A stretch of DNA of 64,000 bases from Cavenderia fasciculata (Eukaryota > Evosea > Eumycetozoa > Acytosteliales > Cavenderiaceae): positions 406,709-470,708 of the forward strand of contig NW_004457690.1 of the NCBI RefSeq assembly GCF_000203815.1. The letters are read 5' to 3'. Below, piece after piece: positions 33,862-45,732 of this stretch. The notes below the pieces were generated by a model. The model was not told where the DNA came from. It did not search any database and saw nothing but the letters and a program-made list of their open reading frames with translations. Position 1 is the first letter of the stretch. Each line of letters begins with the position of its first letter. Position numbers and translations under genes: made by a program.

Positions 33862-35002
33862 TTAGTTCTTCTTGGCAGCAATGAAAGTTTTAAGGGTTTC
33901 AAAAGAGTCAACATAGTCGTGGAGTTTTTTGTTGTGTACGTAGTCGTGGACAAAGAAGGATAATGATTCGTTGACACCGAATTGTTGGAGGAAGAGGAGG
34001 ATGTTGTCTTGGAAGTCGCTTGAAGTTCCACCAATGTCAACAGGGTTGTTTGGTTCGTTGAATCCACCGAAATAGAATCCAGAGATGGTGTAGGAACCGT
34101 CGGCAGCAGCAAAACAGCCAAAGGTGACAGTGACGTCCTTTCCGTCAACCTTACGGGTGACTTGGATTTCGTATGGGTGTTCGTGAGTGGTTGGCATATC
34201 ACCTTCCTCTTCATCTTCTCCTTCCTCCTCTTCTTCAGCTTCCTCTTCTTCCTCTTCTTCCTTTTCCTCTTCCTCTTCCTCTTCTTCAGCTTCTTCTTCT
34301 TCACCTTCGTTTTCTCCTTCCTCTTCATCGGCCATACCTTCCTCGTCGTCAAATTGTTCGTCTTGATTTTGTTCAACCAAATCGAATCTAATGGTAACTT
34401 CAGATCCATCTTCATTGGTCTTTTTCAAATAAGCATATTCAGTATCCTTTGATAACTATATAGATTTGAATGAAAAAATGTATAAGTATGAGAGACAGAC
34501 ATCACTTGCTATTTGTTTTTGTTGATACTATACAGAGAAACCAGATTCTTCCAAAAAGGCCTTGCCATCATCAGATTGTGGAATCAAGGTCTTGAAATCA
34601 TTGATTTCGCTATCACAGAGGTTAGTCAACATTGAAGCTGGAGTTGGTGCAGCTGGGACTATTTTGATCGATCGATTGATTGATTTGTTAGAGTTAGTAT
34701 ATCTGCAGATTTGTTGATCTATTATCTATTTGTTTTTTTAATTTTAATAACCTACCAGATGAATAGGTTCTAACTTCAAAAGTCTTTGATGAGTTGCTTT
34801 CAAACAATGGAGTCTTGATAGAGGTGGTGGTAGCTGAACGTGGGGCAACGTTGACGTGATCGTGGTGGTGGGCATCCTTTGGAGCAACAGAGTAGCTGCT
34901 ACCATTGAACAAACCACTACGAATAGCGACGTGTTGACCGACAACTGATCTGTTGGCAGCAAAGGTTTGGACGTATTGACCGATTCTACGTGACATTGAC
35001 AT
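33862..35002 (-). CDS. Mitochondrial p32/MAM33 (C1QBP) family acidic matrix protein
   Basis: Trimeric, doughnut-shaped acidic protein of the mitochondrial matrix, involved in mitochondrial translation and ribosome assembly in other eukaryotes. Three exons: the first (from ATG 35000-35002) encodes a presequence rich in Arg, Ser and Thr with no acidic residues over the first 40 (MSMSRRIGQYVQTFAANRSVV), as expected for import. The second encodes LTNLCDSEINDFKTLIPQ. The third encodes the family core: KTNEDGSEVTIRFDLVEQNQDEQ, then a long uninterrupted Glu-rich tract of about 50 residues, then HPYEIQVTRKVDGKDVTVTF and the C-terminal helix region with NKKLHDYVDSFETLKTFI. The acidic tract is longer than in most relatives. 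Confidence 0.92.
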
Positions 35003-35215
35003 TTCTCTACTCTAAATAAATATGATATATATGAAATCAAATGAAATGAATGAATACAATAAAATATAAAGGTTGTTTTACAGAGAAACGAGTGCAGCAA
35101 ACCGCAATTTTCGATTTTTTTTGTTTTTTTTTTTTGTCTCAACAACCTCAGCATTACGCTTCTCCTACTTTTTTAATGTCTTTCTTTACTCCTCTATGAT
35201 TGTTGGTTTATTAAT

Positions 35216-37881
35216 TTAAATTAAAGGTTGATTTTCAATAAATAAGTATTGATGCATCCAACAAGCGATATGAATCCAATGATCTATTTTGGCATCGATA
35301 GAGGTTAGCCCGTGACCTGTTTTGGGGTAGGAGAGACATTTGGTGGGGGTGCCCTTTTGGAGAAGAGAGTTGTAGAGGAGGAGACCTTGTGATGGTGGTA
35401 CTCTGAGATCACCTTCACCGAGCACCAAGAGTGTGGGTGTGGTCATGTGCTCGAGCTTGGCAATAGGTGATACCTTGCGCATAATCTCAATCTCTGCGAG
35501 GGTCGGTACGGTGGGGTAGACCTCCTTGCCAGCTGGCAATGGGATACCAGCCTCAAAGAAACACCAGTCTGGGATATCAGAGAGTGTTGCCATTGATGGG
35601 ATATCAATGACTGGGTTTCTCATAAAGCATGCCTTCATCTTGCGTTGAGTTTGTCCAATCAAGTGACCACTCAAGAATCCACCATGACTGCCACCAATCA
35701 CACCGGCTTGATCAATGTCTAGTTGATTGGGGTACTTGGCGACGACGTGGTCGAGTGCTGCCAAACAATCGTCTACATCGACCGTTCCAATACGACCTGG
35801 TAAAAGATCGACAAAATCTTTTCCGTAACCTGTCGATCCACGGTAATTGATCAATGTGATGGCATATCCCAATCCAACCAAAAAGATCACCGTCGAGAGG
35901 TACTCGTTGGCCGACTCGACGTGTGGACCACCATGTGGATACAACAAGACTGGAGACTTGCCCGACTTGGGGTTCTTTGGCATCACTTGGATGATTTCAA
36001 AGCTGTCAATATCGCTACCATACTTTTCTCCTGGTATCTTTACCTCTTGGATAGAGAAATCAATAGATGTCAACAATTTAACAACCTTTTCATTGGTTAT
36101 CTTGTTTTCAAAGAATTGTTTAAATTCCAAATTTGATTGTGTAATTGATTTATCATTATCTTTTAATTTTCCTATAAACTAAAACAATAGAAAATTAAAA
36201 TTAATACAAATATAAACAGGTAGATTGATTTCTTAGGTTTGCATACCAAAGAAGCAGGTCTATTAATAGTTGATTCTGAAAAGATAAATTGTTTAGTTTT
36301 TAATGAAACATCAAAAACTGTACAACTACCACCAAGTAATCCTTGAATTGTATTTAATTCTTTTGTTATAATATTAAATGAATAAATTACCTAATTTAAT
36401 AAAAATAAATAAATAATAAATTAGAATATAATAATATATTTTGCTTTTGTTTTTATGTTGACATACTTGACAAGCTTTGTTTGGAGTATGGAAGATTAAA
36501 GTATTTTGATCAATCCATGGATTAGATGGAAGTGATTGACAGTAAATTCCTTTGAATGTATCTTTGTGATTCTTTTCATCTATTAAGATTTCAACCTTTT
36601 GGGGTTTGTCTTGTTGTACTTGGTCAACATTCCATACCAAAGAATAAAGTAATGAGCAAGTATTGTGTGGTAAAACAATACCTGGAATACCAAAGAATAC
36701 AATCTTTTTTCCATCAACTGTAAATCTTGGTGATCTAAAACATCCCTTTCTATCACCACCAAGTAAATTAATTGGTTGTAAATTGATAGTTTTAATTTGA
36801 TCAGCTGGTAAAGTTTCTCTCTTTTTTAATAATGATTGGAAATCAATATAATAAATTGATGATCTAAATAAATAAAATAAGTAAGTAAAATTAAGTATAT
36901 GTTGTTTTGTTTGTTTGTTTTTAATGATACAATACTGTCTATTAAAACAAGCTCTAATACCAAATCTTCTAAGATTAATTTTCCAACCAACAAAAACTAA
37001 ACCATCACCATTTGGAGTCCAAATAACTTGACCTGCAGTCAAAGCCAAATCCATCGACCATGGAATAGGAATAACAGTTTCATTTAATGTATCAACAACA
37101 TAAATGGATGGATTATAAATGGTTGGATATGTTTCTCCCCAATCATTTCTATAAAGGAATTGATCTCCCTAAAATTAAAACAACAACAAAACATTAATAT
37201 TAATTCTATTCTTCCTTTTTTGATTATTTATAAATACATACAACAAGTTTATCCTTTGGTTCCTTTTCATAAAAAGTAGCAGTATCAACCTTTTTTTCTG
37301 CAATATAAGCAATATATCTTTCACATGGAGACCATGAAATACCTCCAAACCATTCTAATATTAAAAAAAAACAAATAATATATATGTTAACATTATTATT
37401 ATTATTGTTTGTTGTTTCTTTTTTTTTGTATTTAAATATATATGTATGTCATACCATCATTACAAACTTTTTTATGAACTTCTTTTGAGCTGATGAAACC
37501 AGTTCTATTGTGTTGATCAACGATATCAAAAGTATACTCTGTTTCACCAATTTCTTTGATGGTAACCATCCTTCTACCAGATGGAGAGATTGATACAATG
37601 GAAGAGGTCAATTCAATTGGGAATGGACTACTATGTACATGACCATCTGCACCGACGATTCTGTTAAACATGTATGACTTTTCCTTTTTATTGACTAGAT
37701 CACTCTGTGACACTACGATGGAGATATTGACATCACCACCATCCAAACTATCCTTGTTTGTAATGACTGCATTGGCAATACTAGGTACAGACAATAGATC
37801 CTTGTACAATGAAATTGCATTGTTCTTAAAGTCTATATCCTTTATATCTGTACTTGATGTTTGTTTAATTGGTTCTGTCAT
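35216..37881 (-). CDS. Acylaminoacyl-peptidase-like serine peptidase (family S9C)
   Basis: Cytosolic enzyme that removes N-acylated amino acids from peptides. About seven exons run from ATG at 37879-37881 to the stop at 35216. The N-terminal two thirds form the beta-propeller (SPSGRRMVTIKE, EWFGGISWSPCERYIAYIAEKK, WTPNGDGLVFVGW, SPRFTVDGKKIVFFG). The C-terminal exon is the alpha/beta-hydrolase domain: YPHGGPHVE (oxyanion), NYRGSTGYGKDF, nucleophile motif GGSHGGFLSGH, catalytic Asp in GEGDLRVPPSQ and His in KTGHGL. The order and spacing match APEH of animals and plants. A (TA)n run lies just upstream of the start side. Confidence 0.93.
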
Positions 37882-38140
37882 ATTTAATATTAATGTATAG
37901 AACAAATATAATTGAATACTAGTAATAGTAATACTATTCTATAAAAAAAGAAGAGTTGTGTGATGAAGCTCACAACTTCAAATTTAATTAAAAATTTAAT
38001 TTTTAATTTAAAATATTTAATGTTGGATACGATACTAGTACCATCATCAGCATCTTCCTCACCCTTTTCTTTATTATATATATATATATATATATACAAA
38101 TAATATTTATTTTATTTGTTTGTTTGGTTATTATTATTGT

Positions 38141-39901
38141 TTAATAATCACTATCTGAATCTGAATCTATCGCATCTTCATCATTTAATAATTTATCTAT
38201 CTTGTCATCAAAACTTTTAACTAGTTTAAAACCATCTTCTTCATCATAGGAACCATCACCATAGTACAACTCTAATCGGGTTGATGGTAATTTGGTTTTG
38301 TTGATGAATTCAATCATTTCTCGAATGGGTCGTGCTTCATTAATCTTTTTGATGACTGCATATTTCAATCTAACAACCTTGAGTGATGACTTGTGATGCT
38401 TGAACAAGTATTTTACGAGCTGGACATCATTACCCATTTGTTCGAGCGAGATTCTACTATCGATATCAAACTCTTCCAATTTACAACCAACGTTGGAGAT
38501 GATGTACCACATGAGGTATTGACCACCAGTCTGTGCCTGTTGTTTGTGTGTTTTGAATGCTCTACCAACCACCTTTAGTTTCTTGAGGTTTGGCATTGAC
38601 CCATATGCTGGATACGTACTAAACAATCGTCTAGTGACCTCTTTGTTTGTTTGGGTTTCTTCGTCATCATCTCCTCCGTATAAACTACATTCGACAACAT
38701 CACCAACGATGGTGAGTGACTGTGCTTTGGCAAGTGCAGCGTCGAATAGATGGAATGGTGTTGTTCTGACGAGTGCATCATAACGCATGGTGGTAGGGAC
38801 CGATTTAAACAGACAGAGTGGTCTACCATAGTTGATTTGTCCTTTGAGACATTTATTTGGGAATCGTCTAGTCCAATCGATTCTATCAAGTACCTGACCA
38901 ACATTATAATGGAATTGCTTTGATACCGTAGCCAATCTAAAGAGTACGGTTGTCAGTTCATCCAACAAATCCATCCACGTCTGTGATTTGGTTTCTGGCA
39001 TTAAATCTTGTTTGAGGAATGTATCGGTCTTGATTGTATATCCAATGATCTTTTGAACAATCTTGTTGAATGTATCACCATTCAATCGTTGAAAGTTCAT
39101 TGTGTACGGGTTGATCATATCGGGTAGTTTCTTTTGTCTCTTTATGGATTTACTTGTTTTGGGTTTAATATACTTTAACTTTTCTGGGTCACCTTCACAT
39201 TCCTCTTCATCGTAAAAGTTAATGTAATCCATCGAATAGTAGTCATCATCGTTTTTGAAATTTTGTATAAAGCCTTCTCTTTCTGACAGTGGTACATGTC
39301 CCATTTGTATTAGCATGTCCAAAGCCTTGATCAACTGTTTTTCATGTTTATCTTTGACACAGATATAATACTTTTCCATCAACAGTCCACATGCTTTGAC
39401 CATTTGAGACTGATCATTGAGTAATTTATCTCTAAATGCATTGACCTGTCTTACATTCTTATCCTTTTTGTAGTAAAAGTAGATAAAGAATTGTAGAGCG
39501 ATAAAGACACGTGCCACTTGATTTGATGTTCGGTCGAATCGATCAAATAGATTGATTGCTTCGTTGTACGGTATAAATTTGAGTAGAATTGGATGGGTAT
39601 AGTATTCATTCTTCTTGTTGTAGGATGGTAGAGTGTTTTTGAGAAATTCCAAACCAAGGTTATTCTTTTCGATCATGTTGATCACTGTGGCCGCATTTTG
39701 ATAGTAGCTAACATCTGTGTGTAGTATCTGATACGTTTCTTCTTGGTGTACATCACTTTCATAAAAAAAGTCGCTTGTCAACTCTTCAACATTTTGTTTA
39801 AATATTTCTTGTACTAATTTTGTCTCTGATGACTGTATTGTTGTAACTACAGTTGCTGCTGCTTTTTTTGCAGGTGCTTTCTTTGCAGCTGCTTTCTTTG
39901 A
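38141..39901 (-). CDS. Hypothetical protein with Lys/Ala-rich N-terminus and LRR-like C-terminus; first exon not found
   Basis: A long open exon of about 587 codons starts after an acceptor (TTTTAAAAAATAG) at 39902-39903. It begins SKKAAAKKAPAKKAAA, a histone-H1-like basic tract. A largely helical region follows with segments such as LLMEKYYICVKDKHEKQLIKAL. The C-terminal third has several repeats of leucine-rich type (SLTIVGDVVECSL, NLKKLKVVGRAF, LEEFDIDSRISLEQ, SLKVVRLKYAVIKK) and a DSDSDSDY tail. No ATG exists before the basic tract in this exon, so a short first exon, probably carrying the initiating Met, must lie upstream (beyond 39903). I could not place it. I do not recognise the family; F-box/LRR-like dictyostelid proteins are a possibility. 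Confidence 0.7.
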   Translation of the reverse strand, partial: SKKAAAKKAPAKKAAATVVTTIQSSETKLVQEIFKQNVEELTSDFFYESDVHQEETYQILHTDVSYYQNAATVINMIEKNNLGLEFLKNTLPSYNKKNEYYTHPILLKFIPYNEAINLFDRFDRTSNQVARVFIALQFFIYFYYKKDKNVRQVNAFRDKLLNDQSQMVKACGLLMEKYYICVKDKHEKQLIKALDMLIQMGHVPLSEREGFIQNFKNDDDYYSMDYINFYDEEECEGDPEKLKYIKPKTSKSIKRQKKLPDMINPYTMNFQRLNGDTFNKIVQKIIGYTIKTDTFLKQDLMPETKSQTWMDLLDELTTVLFRLATVSKQFHYNVGQVLDRIDWTRRFPNKCLKGQINYGRPLCLFKSVPTTMRYDALVRTTPFHLFDAALAKAQSLTIVGDVVECSLYGGDDDEETQTNKEVTRRLFSTYPAYGSMPNLKKLKVVGRAFKTHKQQAQTGGQYLMWYIISNVGCKLEEFDIDSRISLEQMGNDVQLVKYLFKHHKSSLKVVRLKYAVIKKINEARPIREMIEFINKTKLPSTRLELYYGDGSYDEEDGFKLVKSFDDKIDKLLNDEDAIDSDSDSDY

Positions 39902-39903
39902 CT

Positions 39904-40373
39904 ATTTTTTAAATAATTAAATAATAAATATAATTAAATAAATATAAATATAAATATAGATATAAATATTAGTGCAGAGAGATCAAATAATTTTTGTTCA
40001 CACAGGTGATCACCTGACCCCTCATTTCACTCAATGAAGTACAATGTGGAGCAAAGTTTAATTAACTTTTATTTAAAAATAGTAACATGTTTGTTGGATA
40101 CAATAATCATCTCTCTCTCTCCATCCTTATTAGTATTTATATAATATATTATATAGTATTCTTTTTACATTTTTACCCGCGCAGATTTTCTAAATCTGTA
40201 ATGAACCAAAACAGGAAGTTGAAGGTGAAGCTCACCACACAATGAATGACAAAAAATTTTGGTGTAGCCCAATGATCGTCATCATTATTTTAAACCTTTA
40301 AAGAGATATATATATATATATATACACCTTTTGTAGATATAGATAAGATAGATATAGATAGATAGAGGAAAAG
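39904..40373. other. Divergent intergenic region
   Basis: Contains the unplaced first exon of the minus-strand gene (candidate ATG at about 40026-40028 on the minus strand), a CT-rich run at 40111-40122, (TA)n at 40305-40323 and the leader of the plus-strand membrane-protein gene. No further gene seen. Confidence 0.5.
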
Positions 40374-41543
40374 ATGAAATATTATCACTTTAAAATCATT
40401 CAAATCATATTGTTTATTGTTGCATTGTATTTGTATACACAATTTTCAAATGGTGATGATAAATCATCTGCTCTAGTATTCAATAGATTCCGTCCTTCTA
40501 CTGCTACTACAACTACTTCTACTTCTACTACTACTACGTCTACAAGAGTAGAAAAGATATTTGCAGTAGATGATAAAGCAACAAAGATGTGGATTGATGA
40601 ATCAATCTTTATTTGGACTACATCTGTCATTTTATTTATTGTTGCATGGAATGTAGGTGGAGTTGGAAAGACAACGTCGAGGTTGTTTATCGGTGTATTC
40701 ATCTACAAGGCATTGATACAAGTCATTAAACATCTGCCAACTGAACATTTGCAATCTTTGCGATCGGTCATTGGTGATGACGCCAACCTCTATCTCGAAT
40801 GGTATATGGGTGGTACGCCACACGCTTTCACCTTACAAACCCTCTCTTTGCAAGCTGCCGTCATTGTCTTTTTCGGTGGTATCTTGGCATTTAACATAAA
40901 GTTGGCCGATCGTTTCTGGTTGGTCAAATCGATCCTGATCGACTGGATTGGCGTTGTCATTGCATTGCTATCAACTGCCATCTACGACGCTGTCAATCAC
41001 AACTCTATCTTTTTCGTTGTCACATTGGCCTATTTCTTTGGTGCTAACATACTTGGATTTGGAACGATGAAGATGATCGAATATTGTTGGTCTATCCGAT
41101 CCAGAAAATTAAATGTCGCTGAAAACTTGGTATTTGATACTGATGAAACGGAAACGGAAACCAATCAATCAACAACTACAACAACAACAACAATTGAAAA
41201 GGATACAACAGATTATAGTAAACTATCAGAAGATGAATTAAATGAAATACTATCATCACCTGAACACTTGGAAATGGAAAGAGCAGAGGATCCAAGCAAG
41301 ATCTTTATCAATAATCTCCGTGCTCCCGTCTATGTCAGAAGTACCATCCGTCCCAAAGAGTTGGTCATTACCATTCTAATGATGGTCTATGCTCTCTCGA
41401 ATCAAATCATCCAATACTATCAGTTTGTCTCGCTCTGGCAAATTGCCCTTCTCGTCGGTCTCTGCACTACTCTTCTTGCCTATCTCACAACTATTTCATC
41501 TAAAAGATTAACAACCAAACAAACATCTAAAAGAGAAAGTTAA
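40374..41543 (+). CDS. Multi-pass membrane protein of unknown function, 389 aa
   Basis: Single-exon gene. A signal-anchor-like segment (KIIQIILFIVALYLYTQF) and a Thr/Ser-rich spacer precede about six further hydrophobic segments near residues 82-95, 105-120, 158-175, 185-205, 210-230, 326-345 and 350-370. Between the fifth and sixth is a hydrophilic, Thr-rich and acidic loop (about 255-300) that is probably cytosolic. Conserved-looking parts include EWYMGGTPHAFTLQTLSLQAA and ILIDWIGVVIALLSTAIYD. The C-terminus is basic (RLTTKQTSKRES). I do not recognise the family; a transporter or an ER-resident protein are both possible. Confidence 0.8.
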   Translation: MKYYHFKIIQIILFIVALYLYTQFSNGDDKSSALVFNRFRPSTATTTTSTSTTTTSTRVEKIFAVDDKATKMWIDESIFIWTTSVILFIVAWNVGGVGKTTSRLFIGVFIYKALIQVIKHLPTEHLQSLRSVIGDDANLYLEWYMGGTPHAFTLQTLSLQAAVIVFFGGILAFNIKLADRFWLVKSILIDWIGVVIALLSTAIYDAVNHNSIFFVVTLAYFFGANILGFGTMKMIEYCWSIRSRKLNVAENLVFDTDETETETNQSTTTTTTTIEKDTTDYSKLSEDELNEILSSPEHLEMERAEDPSKIFINNLRAPVYVRSTIRPKELVITILMMVYALSNQIIQYYQFVSLWQIALLVGLCTTLLAYLTTISSKRLTTKQTSKRES

Positions 41544-41784
41544 GATTAATTCCAAAACAACTAATAAATGATAATAATAATAATAAAACTACGATAACCT
41601 CTTTTTTAAAACAACAATATCCTGTGAGGTGGGTGTCTATTGTCTCTTTCGTCGTCTCTCTCTCTCTAAACTATCATAGTATCTCTTTGTCTGTCTTTTT
41701 GTTGAAATCCTAAATAATGACTGATAATAATCGATTTGAGCTTTGAATGGCTATATTTAATATCTTCCACTTTATTACAACCGT

Positions 41785-42165
41785 TTACTTCTTTGGGGCA
41801 GCAGTTGGGTGTGGCTTTTGGACTTGCAAGTCACCACGGACGTATGGGGTACGCTTGTTGTTCTTACGGGACAAACGGATGTTACGTAAGATCTTTGGGT
41901 CAACCTGAAATATAATGATATGATGATAGTGTTGGGATGGGATATGGGGGAATGATTGTATAAGAAGATATCCGTGGTATAACTCTTTTCTATGTTCGTT
42001 TGTTATCTATCTATCGCTGTTTCTATCCTGTATCTATTTGTTCTTTGTGACACTTACACCAGCGTGCTTAAGAGAGTCCTTTGGCTTGGAGACTGGCTTC
42101 TTAATACCGTTACGGTGGTTCTTACGCTCTTGGTGATGAGTTGAGTGATTCTTTGACTTGGCCAT
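41785..42165 (-). CDS. rpl29: 60S ribosomal protein eL29
   Basis: Small basic protein of the large ribosomal subunit. Two exons (42165-42058, 41904-41785) with donor GTAAGTG and acceptor TTTCAG give 75 residues. The start MAKSKNHSTHHQERKNHRNGI followed by KKP is the eL29 signature, and exon 2 opens VDPKILRNIRLSRKNNK, matching GVDPKFLRNQRYSKK of animal eL29. The tail is slightly longer than in animals with a short Ala/Pro/Lys end. Codon choice is biased to C-ending codons as in other highly expressed genes. It is too short to stand out in a simple ORF scan. Confidence 0.96.
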
Positions 42166-42650
42166 TGTGGTGAGATCAATTCAATACGAAGCTAAAAGAA
42201 GAATGCTGTCATTGTATAGGCTTCTTCAAAGGCACACACGCTGAGCACTCTCGCTGACCGACTCGGCAAAACTTTTTCAAAAAACTCAAAAAAAAATAGA
42301 ATCACAAAATAAATCGTGAAAAATTGCCCGTCCCAAATAAGGACCATTTTGTTAGTTTTCTTTCTTTTTTTTTTTAAAAAGAAATATACACAATTTAATT
42401 AAGGTTTATTGGGTATTTTGATATTGTTAATGATTATGATTGTAGTAGTAAAGGAGAGAGTTTTTAGTTTTTTTTTTTTAGAAACAAAAAAATCTTCTTG
42501 TTTTGGTTTTCTTTTGAGTTGATTAGTGTTACAATGACTGGATGAATTAAGGAATAGATTTCCCTTATTCTTATTATTCTTATTATTCTTATTCTTATTG
42601 ATTATTATTGATTATTAATTATTATTTTCTTCTTTTTCTTTTTCTTCTTC
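42166..42650. other. Intergenic region upstream of eL29
   Basis: Holds the eL29 promoter: a patch of ordinary composition (42190-42270, with GCACACACGCTGAGCACTC) next to the start, then A/T-rich DNA with T-runs and ATTATT repeats that form the PDK1 3' flank. No ORF. Confidence 0.55.
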
Positions 42651-44519
42651 TTATTGATCTAATTTAAAATGAGATAAAGTATCATTAATTGCGTCAATCC
42701 ATTTTTGAGGATTATGATCAACATCTTCCAACATGTATTTTCTCTTTGGAGTTTGAATGACAAAGTTTGAATTTGATTTTGTTTCTGGTTTGAGGGTTGG
42801 TGACCAAGGGATTTCACCTTTGAGTTCCATTTTCTTTGGATCGACATAGATGAGACGAGGTTGCGATGTGAGGATTAATTGACGCTTTTTAATAGAGAAA
42901 CCCTTCTTTTTCCAAACCAAACCACATTCAATAATAGATTCTCCATCTTTGAGGAATTGTACCCATTTCTTTTGTTCGGTTGCGCTGACCGACCCAAGTT
43001 CGGGTGTTGAGACGTTGATGTTATTATTGTTGTTTGCAGATCTAGGAGTAGATGATTGAGAGGAAGAGAGGGCATTGGCGTTGGAGATGGAGCTTGAGAG
43101 ATCGCCAGTAGACGTCTCTTCGAAATGAATGCGTTCAGCAGGCCCAACAATCGTTGGTGGTGTCTGCTTGTGCAGATTGTCCCAATCGACACCTTGGAAA
43201 AAGGGGTGTGCCTTGAGTGGTTTGAACGAGTCGTTTCCAGCACCACCACTTCTCGAACCGAGACGGTCCGATGGTTTGAGCACGAGCAATTTCTCGATCA
43301 AATCTTGAATGAGTGGGTTGAGGTTGGTAGGATAGACCAACTCGCGATTCGATACCTTTTGGAATGTCAAAAACTCTGTCTTGCCTCGGAATGGCAGTTT
43401 ACCAGTACTCAGCTGATACACGATACATCCCAATGCCCATAAATCAGAATCTGTCGATGTCTCTTTGTTGCTAATCAACTCGGGCGACACGTATTCTGCA
43501 GTACCAACAAATGAATTTGATCTTGTCATGCCGCTGCCGCTGCTGCTGCTGCCACTAGTACTTGTAGTGTTTTGTTGATCAGTTCCATTTTGTTGTTGTT
43601 GTTGTTGTTCGGGTGTTAATATTTTTCCAGTACCAAAGTCGGTAATCTTTACATGCATGTCTGAAGACAAGAGGATATTTTCAGGTTTAAGATCTCTATG
43701 AATGACACCAAGGTTGTGAAGATGTTCGAGTGCACTAATAATCTGTGCCATATAAAACTTTGTACATTCATCACTAAATGAACCAACAGGTTTAATGTGA
43801 TGTAATAAATCACCTTGTGAACATAATTCTAATACATAATCTAAATATTAAAAAAACAAAAGGTTAGATATAAATAAATAGATATAAATAGATATATATA
43901 ATATGTATGTTTTGTTTTGTTTTTTTTTAGGTTTCTTACATAAACAAGCTTCAGATCTAAAAGTAAAGAATAGTTTACAGATATTTGGATGATTTGCTTT
44001 ACATAGGATTTCCTTTTCTATTTGTACATATTTGATTTTGTTTTCTTTGATGATATGCTTCTTTTCGAGTATTTTAATTGCATATTCATTTTTGGTGTCT
44101 CTGTCTGTGCCATGGACAACTGCACCGTACGAACCTTCACCGAGTACCTTTCCAATGACAAAGTCGTCGATTGTCTTTTTCTTGGGTTGAATCGATGGTG
44201 ATGAGTTGGCAGGTGAGCAAAGAGGTGATAGTGAAAGATCGGAACTACTATTGTTCATTGTATTGATTCGTGTAGTCTCTGGTGTTTGTGGTGTTGCAGA
44301 GGCTGTATCTAAAGATGTTGAATCATTTGAATAGGATGGGGGTGAAGAGGAAGAGGAGGAGGAGGAAGAGGAAGGGGAAGAGGGAGATGCATCTGGTGCT
44401 GCAGCATGACTACTATTACTTCTTTGTAAATGACTACTTGAATTATTATTATCGGCCGTTGTATTATTAATCTCACTTGGTTCAGAGATTGTCCTACGCG
44501 TTGTAGGATCTTCTTCCAT
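42651..44519 (-). CDS. pdkA: 3-phosphoinositide-dependent protein kinase 1 (PDK1)
   Basis: Master AGC kinase kinase that phosphorylates the activation loop of Akt/PKB and other AGC kinases. Exons 44519-43940 and 43840-42651 join as ACLYYVLELCSQGD and give 590 residues. The first 125 residues are Ser/Asn-rich. The kinase domain has GEGSYGAV, AIKILEKKH (catalytic Lys), HRDLKPENIL, DFGTGK and GTAEYVSPEL. The activation segment carries a Gln/Ser/Thr-rich insertion of about 30 residues between KILTPE and SNSFVGTAEY. The C-terminal PH domain (VQFLKDGESIIECGLVWKKKG to NPQKWIDAINDTL) places it in PDK1, which binds PIP3 at the membrane. Human PDK1 has DFGTAK where this has DFGTGK. The gene converges with no close neighbour. 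Confidence 0.95.
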
Positions 44520-45003
44520 CTTTATATATAGTTTTAATTTATTTGTTTAAACAAACAAACAAACAAACAAATAGATAGGATAAATAGATAAATAGATACT
44601 ATTACAATATAAATACTAATAAATGTTTGGTGATAACACAATTGTGTTATAAATAAAGGGAATGAACGATTGTGATTGTACCCCTCTCTAGAGATTATTA
44701 CTGTGGGTATGTGGGTGTTGCGTTGTATGTGTGAGTTAAAAGAGGATGATGATGATGATGATGATGTGGGTAGTTGATCAACTTCTTGTTATACTGTGCT
44801 ATGACCTCGCCTTGACTAGTTTGTTTGTTTCAATCTATTGACAAACAGTTTCAGATGTTGATAAAAGTAGGATGGATGGGAAGGGGATGGTATTATACAA
44901 CTATTTACATAAACTAACAAACAGTCGATCGTTGCTAGTAGTAATAAAACAATGAAGGCATGGGCGGTTGACCAGTGCTCAAAAGAAATCAGACCAACTT
45001 GGG

Positions 45004-45023
45004 TTTTTTTTTTTTTTTTTTTT
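45004..45023. repeat. T20 homopolymer
   Basis: Uninterrupted T-run in the PDK1-sulfiredoxin intergenic region. Confidence 0.9.
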
Positions 45024-45709
45024 GAATAACAATGGTACTCCTCTACCAACAACCACAAATAGCTTCACCCCCTTTCTGCCACAACAACCAATCTCTCTCT
45101 GCCAATGACAAAAACAAACCCCAACACAGTTATGTGTGTGGGATAGATAGATAGATAGAGAAATCTTTTATTCAATTGAGATGATGGATATTATTGTGGC
45201 CAAGATATTAAAATTCCAATTTAAAAGACGATTGTCAGATGATCTATAGTTTTCCATGTCAGGACACTGATCTACAGATCACCAACATTTTGATTATCTT
45301 TTTTACGTTTAAAACAACCATAGTACTTCCTTTTAATCATGAAGGGTAGCTAGTCAGGAGTGATGGTTAGAAGGCCCATATATATATAAGAGAGGGGAAG
45401 AGGAGGAAGATAACGCACTTGCTAAAACAATGGAAACATGTCTAAAGATGCACACCCATCACTTTTTAATCTTAGATTCAATGGTGCACATTTTAATTTA
45501 ATTATTTTTTTTTCTTAATCATATCCTCATTGATGGGAGGGAGGAGGGAGGCAATGACAGTTTGTTTTAAAGAGTGGCTCATATAAATGAATAAATCGTC
45601 GTTGTCAACAGTCTGAACAACCTACTACTACAAAATATTTTTCGAGTTTCTCATTCCAACATTCCTTTCCAAAATAAGAAGCAGAGGCAAGTAATCGAAG
45701 AGTAGAATT

Positions 45710-45732
45710 AAAAAAAAAAAAAAAAAAAAAAA
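45710..45732. repeat. A23 homopolymer
   Basis: Uninterrupted A-run in the same intergenic region; likely length-variable. Confidence 0.9.

Noticed and set aside
44816-45058. 80-codon open frame upstream of PDK1
   Set aside because: Crosses the T20 homopolymer (poly-Lys) and shows no coding composition.
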